The notes under the pieces are model-generated. The model was not told where the DNA came from. It searched no databases and saw nothing but the letters and a program-made list of their open reading frames with translations. The translations under genes and the position numbers were made by a program. This document shows positions 30,588-45,102 of a stretch of DNA of 64,000 nucleotides, piece by piece. The DNA is from Stutzerimonas urumqiensis. Lineage in GTDB: Bacteria; Pseudomonadota; Gammaproteobacteria; Pseudomonadales; Pseudomonadaceae. Each line of letters begins with the position of its first letter. Position 1 is the first letter of the stretch. The stretch covers positions 186,001 through 250,000 of the forward strand of contig NZ_RBZQ01000005.1 of NCBI RefSeq assembly GCF_003640395.1, given 5' to 3'.

Positions 30588-30998
30588 CTAGCCGACATCC
30601 TTGTTCGGCACGGGCTGCAAGACGAGCAGCACGCCGCAGAATGCAATCGACAGGTAGCTGAAGACCGGCCAGAACCCACCCGATGCAACCAGTGCCGTGC
30701 GTCCGGCGAAATGACCGATGGCCAACCCAAGCACGACCAGCAACAATTGCCCGCGAGGATCGCGCCAGAAGCCGCTAAAGCCGGTGACCTGAGCGAGCAA
30801 TAACGCCTGGAACAATGCGCAAAACCCGGCGAAACCAACCAGCGTTGGCCTGAGGCCAGCAGCGATCTCTTCGATCAAGAGCGGGGCGAGACCAATCCGG
30901 TCGAGCCCCGGCAACACGACGAAATGCAACAACCATAGCCCGCCGACCCAGAACGCCTGAGCAAGCGCCCAGCTAGCGCTGGCGGCCCGCAGCCTCAA
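30588..30998 (-). CDS. DUF4149 family membrane protein
   Basis: A 136-residue protein with four hydrophobic stretches and the W-V-G-G-L-W-L-L-H-F-x-V-x-P opening typical of DUF4149 membrane proteins. Function unknown. TTG 30998 is chosen: it comes 5 bp after the greA stop, whereas the longest frame (to 31070) starts inside greA. It lies in the conserved position between yhbY and greA. Confidence 0.75.
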   Translation of the reverse strand: MRLRAASASWALAQAFWVGGLWLLHFVVLPGLDRIGLAPLLIEEIAAGLRPTLVGFAGFCALFQALLLAQVTGFSGFWRDPRGQLLLVVLGLAIGHFAGRTALVASGGFWPVFSYLSIAFCGVLLVLQPVPNKDVG

Positions 30999-31002
30999 TG
31001 AT

Positions 31003-31475
31003 TCAAACGTGGCGAACCTGGACAATCTCGTACTCGACCAAACCACTAGGCGTCTTGACCGCCACCGCATCGCCCTCTTCCTTGCCGATCAAGGCGCGAG
31101 CGATTGGCGAGCTGACCGATAGCTTGCCCAATTTGATGTCCGCCTCGTCATCTCCAACGATCTGGTAGCTGACCTGCTCATCCGTCTCTACGTTAACGAT
31201 GTCGACGGTGGTGCCGAAGATGACCTTGCCTGTGTGGGCGATGGCGGAGACATCGATCACCTGGGCATTCTGCAAACGCCCCTCGATGTCCCGTATACGC
31301 GCTTCAACCATGCCTTGCTGCTCGCGCGCGGCATGGTATTCGGCATTCTCCTTCAGGTCGCCGAGTTCGCGCGCCTCGGCGATCGCCTGAGTGATTTGCG
31401 GGCGGAGTACGGTCTTCAGATGCTTGAGTTCTTCTTCCAGGGCGCGAGCGCCCTGGACGGTCATTGGAAATTTCG

Positions 31476-31479
<4 letters not shown>
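31003..31479 (-). CDS. greA: Transcription elongation factor GreA
   Basis: A 158-residue factor that rescues backtracked RNA polymerase. The N-terminal coiled coil carries the acidic tip [12 protein letters not shown], and the C-terminal domain has the [14 protein letters not shown] motif. Its ATG overlaps the carB stop (31476-31479), so it is translationally coupled to the carAB operon. Confidence 0.97.
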
Positions 31480-34697
<3,218 letters not shown>

Positions 34698-34727
34698 GGT
34701 CTCTCTCGAATTCTGTGCTCGGCAGGC

Positions 34728-35864
34728 TTAGCGGCGCTTGGCCATGGCGTCGACGAAACGGTCGAACAGCGGCGCGACGTCATGCGGGCCGGGGCTCGCT
34801 TCCGGATGGCCCTGGAAGCTGAACGCCGACTTGTCGGTGCGCTCGATGCCTTGCAGCGTGCCGTCGAACAAGGACTTGTGAGTGGCGCGAAGGTTGGCCG
34901 GCAACGTCGCTTCGTCCACCGCAAAACCGTGGTTCTGGCTCGTGATCATCACGGCACCGGTCTTGAGGTCTTGTACCGGATGGTTGGCCCCATGATGCCC
35001 GTTCGGCATCTTGACCGTCGAAGCGCCCGATGCCAGCGCCAGGAGCTGATGCCCCAGGCAAATGCCGAATACTGGAATGTCCGTTTCCAGAATCTCTTGG
35101 ATGGCCTTGATCGCGTAGTCGCACGGCGCAGGATCACCGGGGCCATTGGCGAGGAAGATGCCATCCGGATTCAACGCCAGCGCGTCGCTGGCGGAGCTCT
35201 GCGCGGGCAATACGGTAATGCGGCAGCCGCGCGCCACGAGCATGCGCAGAATGTTGTATTTGACGCCGTAATCGAAGGCGACCACGTGATACGGCAAGTC
35301 GTCAGCCGGAATCTCGGCATGCCGATCGGTATCCAGGCACCAGACACTCGAGCGCCACTCGTAGCGCTCCTTGACACTGACCTCCTTGGCCAGGTCCATG
35401 CCATTCAGACCGGGGAAACTACGCGCCAGATCGAGCGCGCGCTCTTCCGTCGCACCTTCACCTGCCAGGATGCAGCCGTTCTGGGCGCCTTTTTCACGAA
35501 GGATACGCGTCAGCCGACGGGTATCGATTCCGGCAATCGCCAAGGTACCGTTGGCCTTGAGGTAGTCAGGCAGGGATTGCCGGTTACGCCAGTTACTGGC
35601 CAACAGCGGAAGGTCGCGGATCACCAGGCCTGCGGCCCAAACGCGCCAGGATTCGGCATCCTGCTCGGTGGTACCGGTATTACCCACATGCGGGTAGGTC
35701 AATGTAACGATCTGCTGGGCGTAGGAAGGATCGGTGAGGATTTCCTGATAGCCGGTCATGGCAGTGTTGAACACTACCTCACCGACAGTTTGCCCGTCGG
35801 CGCCGATCGATTCGCCATGAAAGATGCTGCCATCAGCAAGGGCGAGTATGGCTGGCTTAGTCAA
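34728..35864 (-). CDS. carA: Carbamoyl-phosphate synthase small subunit
   Basis: A 378-residue glutaminase subunit. The C-terminal class I amidotransferase domain has the nucleophile elbow G-I-C-L-G-H-Q and the H-P-E-A catalytic pair. The start is TTG 35864 with a strong GGGAGGT site eight bases upstream, and no nearby ATG. Upstream lies a leader with a 16-bp terminator hairpin and a 30-codon ORF whose stop overlaps the carA start. Confidence 0.97.
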   Translation of the reverse strand: MTKPAILALADGSIFHGESIGADGQTVGEVVFNTAMTGYQEILTDPSYAQQIVTLTYPHVGNTGTTEQDAESWRVWAAGLVIRDLPLLASNWRNRQSLPDYLKANGTLAIAGIDTRRLTRILREKGAQNGCILAGEGATEERALDLARSFPGLNGMDLAKEVSVKERYEWRSSVWCLDTDRHAEIPADDLPYHVVAFDYGVKYNILRMLVARGCRITVLPAQSSASDALALNPDGIFLANGPGDPAPCDYAIKAIQEILETDIPVFGICLGHQLLALASGASTVKMPNGHHGANHPVQDLKTGAVMITSQNHGFAVDEATLPANLRATHKSLFDGTLQGIERTDKSAFSFQGHPEASPGPHDVAPLFDRFVDAMAKRR

Positions 35865-35953
35865 GAGACCTCCCGTAGATCAAGGCTGCATACGCAGATT
35901 GTAAAAAAGCGGGATGACGTGTGAAGGTCATCCCGCTTTTTTATTTGAGCCAT
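35861..35953 (-). CDS. Candidate carAB leader peptide (30 aa)
   Basis: An ATG at 35953 opens a 30-codon frame that runs through the whole terminator hairpin and stops at TGA 35861-35863, overlapping the carA TTG start as TTGA. Translation through the stem would prevent its formation, in the manner of the pyrL leader of the E. coli pyrBI operon. No good ribosome binding site precedes the ATG. It is a candidate by position, not a certain gene. Confidence 0.45.
   Translation of the reverse strand: MAQIKKRDDLHTSSRFFTICVCSLDLREVS
35903..35942 (-). terminator. Terminator/attenuator hairpin in the carAB leader
   Basis: AAAAAAGCGGGATGAC (35903-35918) pairs perfectly with 35927-35942 around an 8-nt loop, giving a 16-bp stem with a T-run on the minus strand, 38 bp before the carA start. 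An upstream hairpin (CTTTTAGTG...CACTAAAG, about 35964-35984) may act as an alternative structure. It could instead simply end dapB transcription. Confidence 0.8.
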
Positions 35954-36067
35954 TTCTGCGTAACTTTTAGTGGACACACTAAAGCGGGCAGTCTACAGAA
36001 AAAGGATCTTCCGGTCCACCCGAACGCTGCGCCAGCTTAAGCTTGCGCAGCCGCTTCCCTTCCTGAG

Positions 36068-38069
<2,002 letters not shown>

Positions 38070-38159
38070 ATCGGTCCTGAATCCTCACAGTCGTGCTCTC
38101 CGCTCGTCATGGCGATCGATGGCGTGGGCAGATGATGGTCCGCACACGGAAATACGTCG

Positions 38160-38222
38160 CCCAGACACGCCAACGCGGGAGCGAACTCCCGCGTGGCGGC
38201 GACGACCGCCCAAGACGGTCGC
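38160..38222 (-). other. Hairpin-rich dnaK-dnaJ spacer
   Basis: CGCGGGAG-CGAA-CTCCCGCG (about 38173-38193) and a GACCG/CGGTC pair (38205-38221) lie in the dnaK-dnaJ gap without a T-run. They may set the dnaK:dnaJ ratio by attenuation or mRNA processing. I see no sigma-32 promoter for dnaJ itself here. Confidence 0.4.
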
Positions 38223-38243
38223 TAGAGCGGAAGCAAGCGTACC

Positions 38244-40169
38244 TTACTTGTTGTCCTTGACCTCTTCGAACTCCGCGTCGACCACATCGTCGGCGCCGCC
38301 CTGCGCGTTGTCCTTGCTGCCACCGGCCTGTGCATCGGCACCCCCTTGCGGCTGCTCGGCGTACATCTTTTGCACCAGCGGCGTAGAAGCCTGGGACACC
38401 GCCGCCATCTTGGCATCGATCTCCGCCTTGTCGTCGCCCTTGAGGGCAGCTTCCAGTTCACCGACCGCCTTCTCGATGGCGGCCTTCTCCTCAGCGGTGG
38501 CCTTGTCGCCAGCCTCGGTCACCATCTTGCGCGTCGCGTGAACCAGTTGGTCACCCTGATTGCGAGCGCTGGCCAGTTCCTCGAACTTGCGGTCTTCCTC
38601 GGCATTCGCTTCGGCGTCCCGGATCATCTGCTCGATTTCTTCGTCGGACAGACCCGAGTTGGCCTTGATGACGATCGACTGCTGCTTGCCGGTGGCCTTG
38701 TCCTTGGCGGACACGTGCAGGATGCCGTTGGCGTCGATATCGAAGGTCACCTCGATTTGCGGCACGCCGCGCGGCGCCGGCGGAATATCGGCCAGATCGA
38801 AGCGGCCGAGCGACTTGTTCTGCACCGCCTGCTTGCGCTCGCCCTGCAGCACGTGGATGGTCACGGCGCCCTGGTTGTCGTCGGCGGTCGAGAACACCTG
38901 CGACTTCTTGGTCGGGATGGTGGTGTTCTTCTCGATCAGCGGCGTCATCACCCCGCCGAGGGTCTCGATGCCGAGCGTCAGCGGGCTCACGTCGAGCAGC
39001 AGCACGTCCTTCACGTCACCGGCGAGCACCGCGCCCTGGATGGCCGCACCCATGGCCACGGCTTCGTCCGGGTTGACGTCCTTGCGCGCTTCCTTGCCGA
39101 AGAACTCCGCGACACGCTTCTGCACCAGCGGCATGCGGGTCTGACCGCCCACCAGGATCACGTCGTTGATCGCACCGACGTCGATGCCGGCATCTTTCAG
39201 GGCGATACGGCATGGCTCGATGGTGCGCTCGACGAGGTCTTCGACCAGCGATTCCAGCTTGGCGCGGGAGATCTTCACGTTCAGGTGCTTCGGACCGGAC
39301 GCATCGGCGGTGATGTACGGCAGGTTGACATCGGTCTGCGTGCTGGACGACAGCTCGATCTTGGCCTTCTCGGCCGCTTCCTTCAGGCGCTGCATGGCCA
39401 GCGGATCGCCCTTGAGGTTGATCCCGCTTTCCTTCTTGAACTCGTCGACGAGGTAGTCGATCAGACGGATGTCGAAGTCCTCACCACCGAGGAAGGTGTC
39501 GCCATTGGTGGCGAGTACTTCGAACTGGTGCTCACCGTCGACTTCGGCAATTTCGATCACCGAGACGTCGAAGGTACCGCCCCCCAGGTCATAGACGATG
39601 ATGGTGCGGTCGCCCTTGGCCTTGTCCATGCCGTAGGCCAGCGCAGCCGCAGTCGGCTCGTTGATGATGCGCTTGACGTCCAGACCGGCGATGCGACCGG
39701 CATCCTTGGTGGCCTGACGCTGACTGTCGTTGAAGTAGGCCGGAACCGTGATGACAGCCTCGGTCACCGACTCGCCGAGGTAGTCTTCGGCGGTTTTCTT
39801 CATCTTTTTCAGAATTTCCGCCGAGATCTGCGGCGGCGCCATCTTCTGGCCGTTCACTTCGACCCAGGCATCGTTGTTGTCTGCCTTGACGATCTTGTAA
39901 GGGACCATCTGGATGTCTTTCTGCACGACTTCCTCGTCGAAGCGACGACCGATCAGACGCTTCACCGCGTACAGCGTGTTGTGCGGGTTGGTCACCGCCT
40001 GGCGCTTGGCCGACTGGCCCACCAGGATCTCGCCATCGTTCGTGTAGGCGATGATGGACGGGGTCGTGCGAGCGCCTTCGGCGTTCTCGATGACCTTGAC
40101 GTTGCCGTTTTCAAGGATGGAGACACAGGAGTTGGTGGTCCCCAGGTCGATACCAATGATCTTGCCCAT
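38244..40169 (-). CDS. dnaK: Chaperone protein DnaK (Hsp70)
   Basis: A 641-residue Hsp70 with ATPase domain (G-I-D-L-G-T-T-N-S near the N-terminus and [11 protein letters not shown] phosphate loop), substrate-binding domain and a Gly/Ala-rich lid ending E-E-V-K-D-N-K. It has its own sigma-32 promoter inside the grpE-dnaK boundary. Confidence 0.98.
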   Translation of the reverse strand: MGKIIGIDLGTTNSCVSILENGNVKVIENAEGARTTPSIIAYTNDGEILVGQSAKRQAVTNPHNTLYAVKRLIGRRFDEEVVQKDIQMVPYKIVKADNNDAWVEVNGQKMAPPQISAEILKKMKKTAEDYLGESVTEAVITVPAYFNDSQRQATKDAGRIAGLDVKRIINEPTAAALAYGMDKAKGDRTIIVYDLGGGTFDVSVIEIAEVDGEHQFEVLATNGDTFLGGEDFDIRLIDYLVDEFKKESGINLKGDPLAMQRLKEAAEKAKIELSSSTQTDVNLPYITADASGPKHLNVKISRAKLESLVEDLVERTIEPCRIALKDAGIDVGAINDVILVGGQTRMPLVQKRVAEFFGKEARKDVNPDEAVAMGAAIQGAVLAGDVKDVLLLDVSPLTLGIETLGGVMTPLIEKNTTIPTKKSQVFSTADDNQGAVTIHVLQGERKQAVQNKSLGRFDLADIPPAPRGVPQIEVTFDIDANGILHVSAKDKATGKQQSIVIKANSGLSDEEIEQMIRDAEANAEEDRKFEELASARNQGDQLVHATRKMVTEAGDKATAEEKAAIEKAVGELEAALKGDDKAEIDAKMAAVSQASTPLVQKMYAEQPQGGADAQAGGSKDNAQGGADDVVDAEFEEVKDNK

Positions 40170-40251
40170 GTAACGCTCTCCGAAATTCTCGAAATCTTCA
40201 GATTGATGCGCGCCGATGCTCGGCCGCGACTAGCAGAAACGCTTGACTCCC

Positions 40252-40279
40252 AAATGGGGGTCGCTGGCTGGAATTCAAG
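40252..40279 (-). promoter_or_regulatory. Sigma-32 heat-shock promoter of dnaK
   Basis: On the minus strand CTTGAA (40274-40279), a 14-bp spacer, then CCCCATTT (40252-40259), a close match to the sigma-32 consensus (CTTGAA-N13-15-CCCCATnT). The -35 hexamer overlaps the grpE stop codon. Confidence 0.88.
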
Positions 40280-40844
40280 CCTTCTCGTCGATGGTCGGTG
40301 GCGCCTCTGCCGGCGCCTTGCTGACAACCACCATCGCCGGACGCAGCAACCGTCCATGAAGCAGATAGCCCTTCTGGAACACCCGGAGCACGGTGCCCGG
40401 CTCGGTGTTGGTGCTTTCTTCCATGGCCATGGCCTGATGATGCTCGGGATTGAAGGGCTCGCCATGCGGATCGACCGAGGCCACCTGGTAGCGGGCCAGG
40501 GTATCGATGAGCAGCTTCAGCGTCAGCTCCAAACCTTCACGCATGGGCTTGATCGATTCATCGCCCGGGCTGGACAACTCCAGGCCACGCTCGAGACTGT
40601 CGACCACGCCCAGCAGGTCGCCCGCGAACTTCTCGAGCGCGAACTTGTGTGCCTTTTCGACATCCTGCTCGGCCCGGCGGCGAATGTTCTGCAGCTCGGC
40701 TGCGACACGCAGGGATTGATCCTGGGCGGCGGCGAGCTGCTCCTCTAGCGATTGCACACGTGCCGCGAGATCTTCATTGACGCCGGCGTCGCCGCTCTCG
40801 TTCAGCTCGGCACCCTGGTTATCCAGCTTCTGCTCGTCTGCCAT
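40275..40844 (-). CDS. grpE: Nucleotide exchange factor GrpE
   Basis: A 189-residue DnaK nucleotide-exchange factor: an acidic N-terminus, a long coiled coil (about 25-85) and a C-terminal beta domain with the P-x-x-x-H-Q-A-M motif (N-P-E-H-H-Q-A-M). ATG 40844 is chosen because GGAGG lies six bases upstream; the longer frame lies in the promoter region. Confidence 0.95.
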   Translation of the reverse strand: MADEQKLDNQGAELNESGDAGVNEDLAARVQSLEEQLAAAQDQSLRVAAELQNIRRRAEQDVEKAHKFALEKFAGDLLGVVDSLERGLELSSPGDESIKPMREGLELTLKLLIDTLARYQVASVDPHGEPFNPEHHQAMAMEESTNTEPGTVLRVFQKGYLLHGRLLRPAMVVVSKAPAEAPPTIDEKA

Positions 40845-40896
40845 GCATTCCTCCTGTCGATACGATACGGGTGTGACCAGCCCGCGCATGGCGGCT

Positions 40897-40924
40897 ATAT
40901 GGGGATGGGTTTGTCCGGTTCAAG
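40897..40924 (-). promoter_or_regulatory. Sigma-32 heat-shock promoter of grpE
   Basis: CTTGAA (40919-40924) and CCCCATAT (40897-40904) on the minus strand with a 14-bp spacer, about 50 bp upstream of the grpE start. Confidence 0.9.
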
Positions 40925-40998
40925 GGCAACGGACGAACGAGCCGCCCCGGCCAGCCGTCGACACGATCGCAAGACGCTTGCGAGGAAAAAGAAAAGGA

Positions 40999-41014
40999 CT
41001 GTATAAATAGCCAG
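40999..41014 (+). promoter_or_regulatory. LexA (SOS) box upstream of recN
   Basis: CTGTATAAATAGCCAG lies 22 bp before the recN ATG. It matches the CTGT-N8-ACAG LexA pattern in all but one half-site base, fitting the SOS control of recN in other gammaproteobacteria. Confidence 0.75.
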
Positions 41015-41036
41015 TCATCGATACGGGAGCCCGGCC

Positions 41037-42710
41037 ATGCTGGTCCATCTGTCCGTTCAGAATTACGCCATCGTCGAACACCTGGATCTCGAGCTCGAGC
41101 GCGGCATGACCGTGGTCACCGGTGAAACGGGCGCGGGCAAGTCGATCATGCTCGATGCGCTCGGCCTCGCGCTTGGCGATCGCGCCGACAGCGGCGTCGT
41201 ACGGCCCGGCGCGGACAAGGCCGATATCCTGGCCAGCTTCGATCTGGACGACATTCCCAGCGCACGCGAATGGCTTCAGGAGCGAGACCTGGAAGGCGAT
41301 GGGCCGTGCATCCTCCGCCGCGTGATTACCGCAGAAGGCCGTTCGCGCGGCTACATCAACGGCACGCCATGCCCACAAAGCGACCTGAAGGCGCTCGGCG
41401 AGCGCCTGATCGATATCCACAGCCAGCACGAACACCAGTCCCTCCTCAAGCCCGATACCCATCGTCGCCTGCTCGACGAGTACAGCGGCAGCCAGGAACT
41501 GGCCCGACAGGTGCAATTGGCCGCGCAACGATGGCGCCAGACGCGGCAGTCGCTCGAGCGTTTGAGCAGCAGCAGTGACGAACAGCGCGCCCGGCATCAG
41601 TTGCTGAGCTATCAACTCGAGGAACTGGAAAACCTGGCCCTTGGCGAGAACGAGCTCGACCAACTCGAGCATGAACACAAGACGCTGACCAACAGCGAGC
41701 AGTTGCTCGGGGCCTGCCGCCAGGTCATCGAGCTTTGCGGCGAGAGCGATGCGGGCAACGTACTGTCAGCCCTCACCTCCAGCTTGCAACGCTTGACCGC
41801 TTTTCGCCAACCTCCCGCCGCCCTGGCCGAAGCCGTCACGCTATTGGGCAGCGCCCAGATCCAGGTCGAGGAAGCGATGGGCGAGCTGAATCGCTTCGTT
41901 GACCACTTCGATGCCGATCCCGAGCGCCTCCAGGCACTCGAGGAGCGCCTGGACGCGATCTACACTCTGGCCCGTAAACATCGGGTACAGCCATTCGAGT
42001 TGCCCGGCCTGCAACAACGACTGCTGGAGGAGCTGGAAAACCTGAACGCCGATGACGAGGCGATCGGCCGGCTGGAGGAAGAGCTCACGTCCTACAAGCG
42101 GCATTACGATGAAAAAGCCGAGCAATTGTCGGTCGAGCGCCAAGCGGCGGCGCAGCGACTCGCCGCCGCCGTGGAAGCCGAAATTCAGCGGCTCGGCATG
42201 CCAGGCGGACGGCTCGGCATCGATCTCAAGCCAGCCAGCAACGACGAGCCACAGCCCTATGGCCGCGAGCAGATCGAATTCCTTGTCAGCGCCAACCCTG
42301 GCCAACCGCTGCGGCCGTTGAGCAAGGTCGCCTCGGGCGGTGAGTTGTCGCGGATCAGCCTGGCCATCCAGGTCATCACCGCCCAGACCTCACGCGTCCC
42401 GACCCTGGTGTTCGATGAAGTCGACGTTGGTATCGGGGGCCCAACCGCAGAGATCGTCGGCCAGCTTCTACGGCGGCTTGGCGAGCGCGGCCAGGTGCTG
42501 ACCGTCACACACCTCCCACAGGTCGCAGCACAGGGGCATCATCATCTCTTCGTGCACAAGGCACGCGGGACCTCGGAGACCCGAACAGCCGTCTCTACCC
42601 TCGATGAGGCCGGGCGCATAGAAGAAATAGCCCGCATGCTGGGCGGCGTAGACCTGACGGAACAATCGCTTGCTCACGCCAGACAGATGGTGATGGATGC
42701 CAACGCTTGA
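41037..42710 (+). CDS. recN: DNA repair protein RecN
   Basis: A 557-residue SMC-like ATPase used in double-strand break repair. Walker A G-E-T-G-A-G-K-S is near residue 30, long coiled-coil arms fill the middle, and the C-terminal half carries the L-S-R-I-S-L-A signature and the F-D-E-V-D-V-G-I-G-G Walker B region. It is divergent from grpE, with a LexA box upstream. Confidence 0.97.
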   Translation: MLVHLSVQNYAIVEHLDLELERGMTVVTGETGAGKSIMLDALGLALGDRADSGVVRPGADKADILASFDLDDIPSAREWLQERDLEGDGPCILRRVITAEGRSRGYINGTPCPQSDLKALGERLIDIHSQHEHQSLLKPDTHRRLLDEYSGSQELARQVQLAAQRWRQTRQSLERLSSSSDEQRARHQLLSYQLEELENLALGENELDQLEHEHKTLTNSEQLLGACRQVIELCGESDAGNVLSALTSSLQRLTAFRQPPAALAEAVTLLGSAQIQVEEAMGELNRFVDHFDADPERLQALEERLDAIYTLARKHRVQPFELPGLQQRLLEELENLNADDEAIGRLEEELTSYKRHYDEKAEQLSVERQAAAQRLAAAVEAEIQRLGMPGGRLGIDLKPASNDEPQPYGREQIEFLVSANPGQPLRPLSKVASGGELSRISLAIQVITAQTSRVPTLVFDEVDVGIGGPTAEIVGQLLRRLGERGQVLTVTHLPQVAAQGHHHLFVHKARGTSETRTAVSTLDEAGRIEEIARMLGGVDLTEQSLAHARQMVMDANA

Positions 42711-43180
42711 TGAGGCGGCCTATGCCCTACCGTGCAATGCGTGATGGGAATAAAGGCGACCCGAACAGACCATGCGGCGGCAGGCCGATACGCTGACCCT
42801 TTAGATCGGTGACCGAGATCAGCGCTGGTGGTCGGGAAAGGTGTATTCGCGCTGGGTGACAGGCTGATTGTTTCGCATCGGCGACCGCGGCTGCGGTCTC
42901 CAAGAGCATCGCCCGCAAGCGGGCTCCTACGAACGTGGTGTATGTGCCCGATGGTTGCCGGGTCCTACGGTGAGTACCTGGCAAGCTGACGAAGCGGCAG
43001 CCAAAAATACCCGTATCAATCGATGCAGGCGTTTTTCTATACGTCATCTCCAAGGTGCGCTACGCAGCCAGAGTGCCTGTTTCCGTCAACCTGAAACGTG
43101 CAATCAACGTGCTCGGCGCCCACCGGATAATTGGCCTCTTGAGCCAAAACGGATGTGAGCGGTTTTCCGCTCCGATAAAA
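42711..43180. other. Intergenic region without a clear gene
   Basis: About 470 bp between convergent recN and the fur terminator. I see no supported CDS; short ORFs on both strands lack ribosome binding sites and family signatures. It holds one REP-like palindrome (42904-42932) and may have accumulated repeats or insertions. Confidence 0.5.
42904..42932. repeat. REP-like palindromic element
   Basis: GAGCATCGCCCGCAAGCGGG followed by CTCCTACGA contains the GCCCGC-AA-GCGGGC stem and the CTCCTACGA flank typical of dispersed Pseudomonas REP elements, in the intergenic space after recN. Confidence 0.75.
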
Positions 43181-43212
43181 GCAAACGCCCCGATAAATAT
43201 CGGGGCGTTTGC
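43181..43212. terminator. Strong bidirectional terminator before fur
   Basis: GCAAACGCCCCGATA (43181-43195) pairs perfectly with 43198-43212 around a 2-nt gap, a 15-bp stem. It lies 69 bp past the fur stop and could end fur transcription and stop readthrough from recN. Confidence 0.85.
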
Positions 43213-43280
43213 TGAATACCGAGGCCTGTGCAGGCTGGTTTTCACACAGCTTGCAAGGCTGTTTCTTATTACCGGATCAC

Positions 43281-43685
43281 TTAACTTTTCTTACGCACAT
43301 AAAGAACGAGATTGTGATCCACCAGCTCGAAGCCATGCTTCTTGACGATCGCTTTCTGCAGTTCTTCGATGTCCGAATCGAAGAACTCGATGACATCGCC
43401 CGTATCGACACACACCATGTGATCGTGATGGCCGCTATCGGCCAGCTCGAAAACCGCGTGGCCGCCATCGAAGTTATGCCGAACTACCAGCCCCGCCGCT
43501 TCGAACTGAGTCAGAACCCGGTACACGGTCGCCAGGCCGACATCCTCGCCGGCTTCCATCAGCGCTTTATAGACATCCTCAGCGCTCATATGGCGCTGCT
43601 CGGTCGTATCCAGCATCTGCAGGATCTTCACCCGTGGCAACGTGACCTTGAGGCCTGCTTTACGTAGTTCGCTATTCTCAACCAT
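43281..43685 (-). CDS. fur: Ferric uptake regulator Fur
   Basis: A 134-residue iron-sensing repressor. A winged-helix DNA-binding domain is followed by the dimerisation domain with the metal-binding H-H-D-H-M motif and nearby His/Glu residues. The normal C-x-x-C zinc motif of the E. coli protein is not obvious: after H-D-H-M-V comes a single Cys (V-C-V-D-T-G), as in P. aeruginosa Fur. It is divergent from bamE. Its predicted target prrF lies in this window. Confidence 0.96.
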   Translation of the reverse strand: MVENSELRKAGLKVTLPRVKILQMLDTTEQRHMSAEDVYKALMEAGEDVGLATVYRVLTQFEAAGLVVRHNFDGGHAVFELADSGHHDHMVCVDTGDVIEFFDSDIEELQKAIVKKHGFELVDHNLVLYVRKKS

Positions 43686-43781
43686 GTCTGCTTTCTCGCC
43701 GCTGCTGTTTCGCAGGCTCCTTCATTGCAGGTATCATCCGGGGCTTCGTTGCCCAGCCAAGATAGTGGAAGTCACCTAGCG

Positions 43782-44300
43782 ATGCAAAAAACCAAGTTCC
43801 TGCTGGCCAGCCTCACACTCGTGGGCCTGTTCGGACTCGCCGGTTGCTCATTCCCCGGGGTTTACAAGGTCGACATTCAACAAGGCAATGTCGTAACGCA
43901 GGACATGATAGACCAGTTGCGTCCTGGAATGACCCGCCGCCAAGTGCGGTTTATCATGGGCAGCCCGCTCATTACCGATACCTTCCATGCCAACCGCTGG
44001 GATTACCTGTACAGCATCCAGCCGGGCGGCGGGCAGCGCTTCCAGGAGCGGGTGAGCCTTCAGTTCAACGAGGATGATCAGCTGATCGGACTCAGTGGCG
44101 ACTTCATGCCCGGCGTCAGCCGCGACGAAGCCATTCTGGGCGAAGACGGAGCCGCCAACCCGACCCCGACAGCCCCCGCGCAACCAACCGACGAGCGTCC
44201 CGAGCCCGGTTCGCTGCTGGAACAGATTCAGCAGGACGTGGACGATGTTCGTGCGATTCCGGTTCCCAGCCCAGCGCCGATCGAAACGGAGCCGCGCTAA
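43782..44300 (+). CDS. bamE: Outer membrane assembly lipoprotein BamE (OmlA)
   Basis: A 172-residue lipoprotein of the beta-barrel assembly machine. The lipobox L-A-G-C lies near residue 22, followed by the SmpA/OmlA domain with [10 protein letters not shown] and the [10 protein letters not shown] motif. A Pro-rich tail follows. ATG 43782 begins the signal peptide. A terminator hairpin follows (44311-44337). It is divergent from fur. Confidence 0.95.
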   Translation: MQKTKFLLASLTLVGLFGLAGCSFPGVYKVDIQQGNVVTQDMIDQLRPGMTRRQVRFIMGSPLITDTFHANRWDYLYSIQPGGGQRFQERVSLQFNEDDQLIGLSGDFMPGVSRDEAILGEDGAANPTPTAPAQPTDERPEPGSLLEQIQQDVDDVRAIPVPSPAPIETEPR

Positions 44301-44310
44301 GCAACCACCG

Positions 44311-44337
44311 AAGCCCGACGATGTCGGGCTTTTCTTT
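44311..44337 (+). terminator. bamE terminator
   Basis: AAGCCCGAC-GAT-GTCGGGCTT, a perfect 9-bp stem with a T-run on the plus strand. Confidence 0.9.
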
Positions 44338-44355
44338 ATGCCGTATCGGCTTCAG

Positions 44356-44664
44356 CTAGTCGTCGCGACCGCCCCGTATCCGTGCGCGCGCAGCGCGCTG
44401 CTTGCGAACCTCCTTGGGATCGGCCCGCAGGGGTCGATAAAGCTCGATGCGATCGCCCGGCTCGAGCACATGCGTCTCGGGACTCGGGAGACGCTTGCCA
44501 AATAGCCCGAGTGGCATCGTCGACAGTTCCAGCCCAGGGAACTCGTCCTCCAGCCCGGATCGCTGAACGGCCTCCCTCGCCGTCGTGCCTTGGGGCAGTT
44601 GCAATTTCAGCAGCGCCTGTCGATCCGGCAAGGCGTACACCACCTCGATCGCAATCTCAGCCAT
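44356..44664 (-). CDS. rnfH: RnfH family protein
   Basis: A 102-residue protein with the small beta-grasp (ubiquitin-like) RnfH domain; the conserved V-V-Y-A-L-P-D-R-Q segment and E-P-G-D-R-I-E-L-Y-R-P-L motif are clear. The name comes from linkage to rnf operons, but the function is unknown. ATG 44664 overlaps the ratA end by 8 bp, giving the usual ratA-rnfH pair. Confidence 0.92.
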   Translation of the reverse strand: MAEIAIEVVYALPDRQALLKLQLPQGTTAREAVQRSGLEDEFPGLELSTMPLGLFGKRLPSPETHVLEPGDRIELYRPLRADPKEVRKQRAARARIRGGRDD

Positions 44665-45091
44665 ACAGGGCCCGTGCACGCTCGCAAAAGGCATCGACCA
44701 GCGTATTGGCAGCCTGATTGAACAGCGGGCCCAGCGTCATCCGCACCAGGGGGCCGGCATAGTCGAAGCGCAAATCCAGATGAATCTTGCAGGCCTTCTC
44801 GCCCAGCGCCTTGAATTCCCAGATGCCGTGTAGCTGCTTGAACGGCCCCTCCTCGAGGGTCATCTCGATTCGCTTGCCCGGCTCGAGCGTATTGCGGGTC
44901 AATAGCTTCTGCTTCAACCCGGCCTTCTCGACCGTCATCTGGGCGCGCATGGTCGTTTCGCCGCTTTCCAGCACCTGGGTCGCCGAACACCACGGCAGGA
45001 ACTCGGGGTAGCGCGCCACGTCGTTCACCATGTCGTACAGCGCCTCGGCCGAGTACGGCAGCAACGCAGAGCGTTGGATATGAGTCGTCAT
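44657..45091 (-). CDS. ratA: Ribosome association toxin RatA family protein
   Basis: A 144-residue START/polyketide-cyclase-type protein (COQ10-like). In E. coli RatA blocks subunit joining, while related proteins bind ubiquinone. The D-V-x-R-Y-P-E-F-L-P-W-C motif is intact. ATG 45091 or 45094 is possible. It overlaps rnfH. Confidence 0.9.
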   Translation of the reverse strand: MTTHIQRSALLPYSAEALYDMVNDVARYPEFLPWCSATQVLESGETTMRAQMTVEKAGLKQKLLTRNTLEPGKRIEMTLEEGPFKQLHGIWEFKALGEKACKIHLDLRFDYAGPLVRMTLGPLFNQAANTLVDAFCERARALYG

Positions 45092-45102
45092 CATCGATCG
45101 CC

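Noticed and set aside
38346..40748. 800-codon ORF antisense to dnaK and grpE
   Set aside because: A known artefact of strongly biased Hsp70 genes in high-GC genomes; no ribosome binding site or family.
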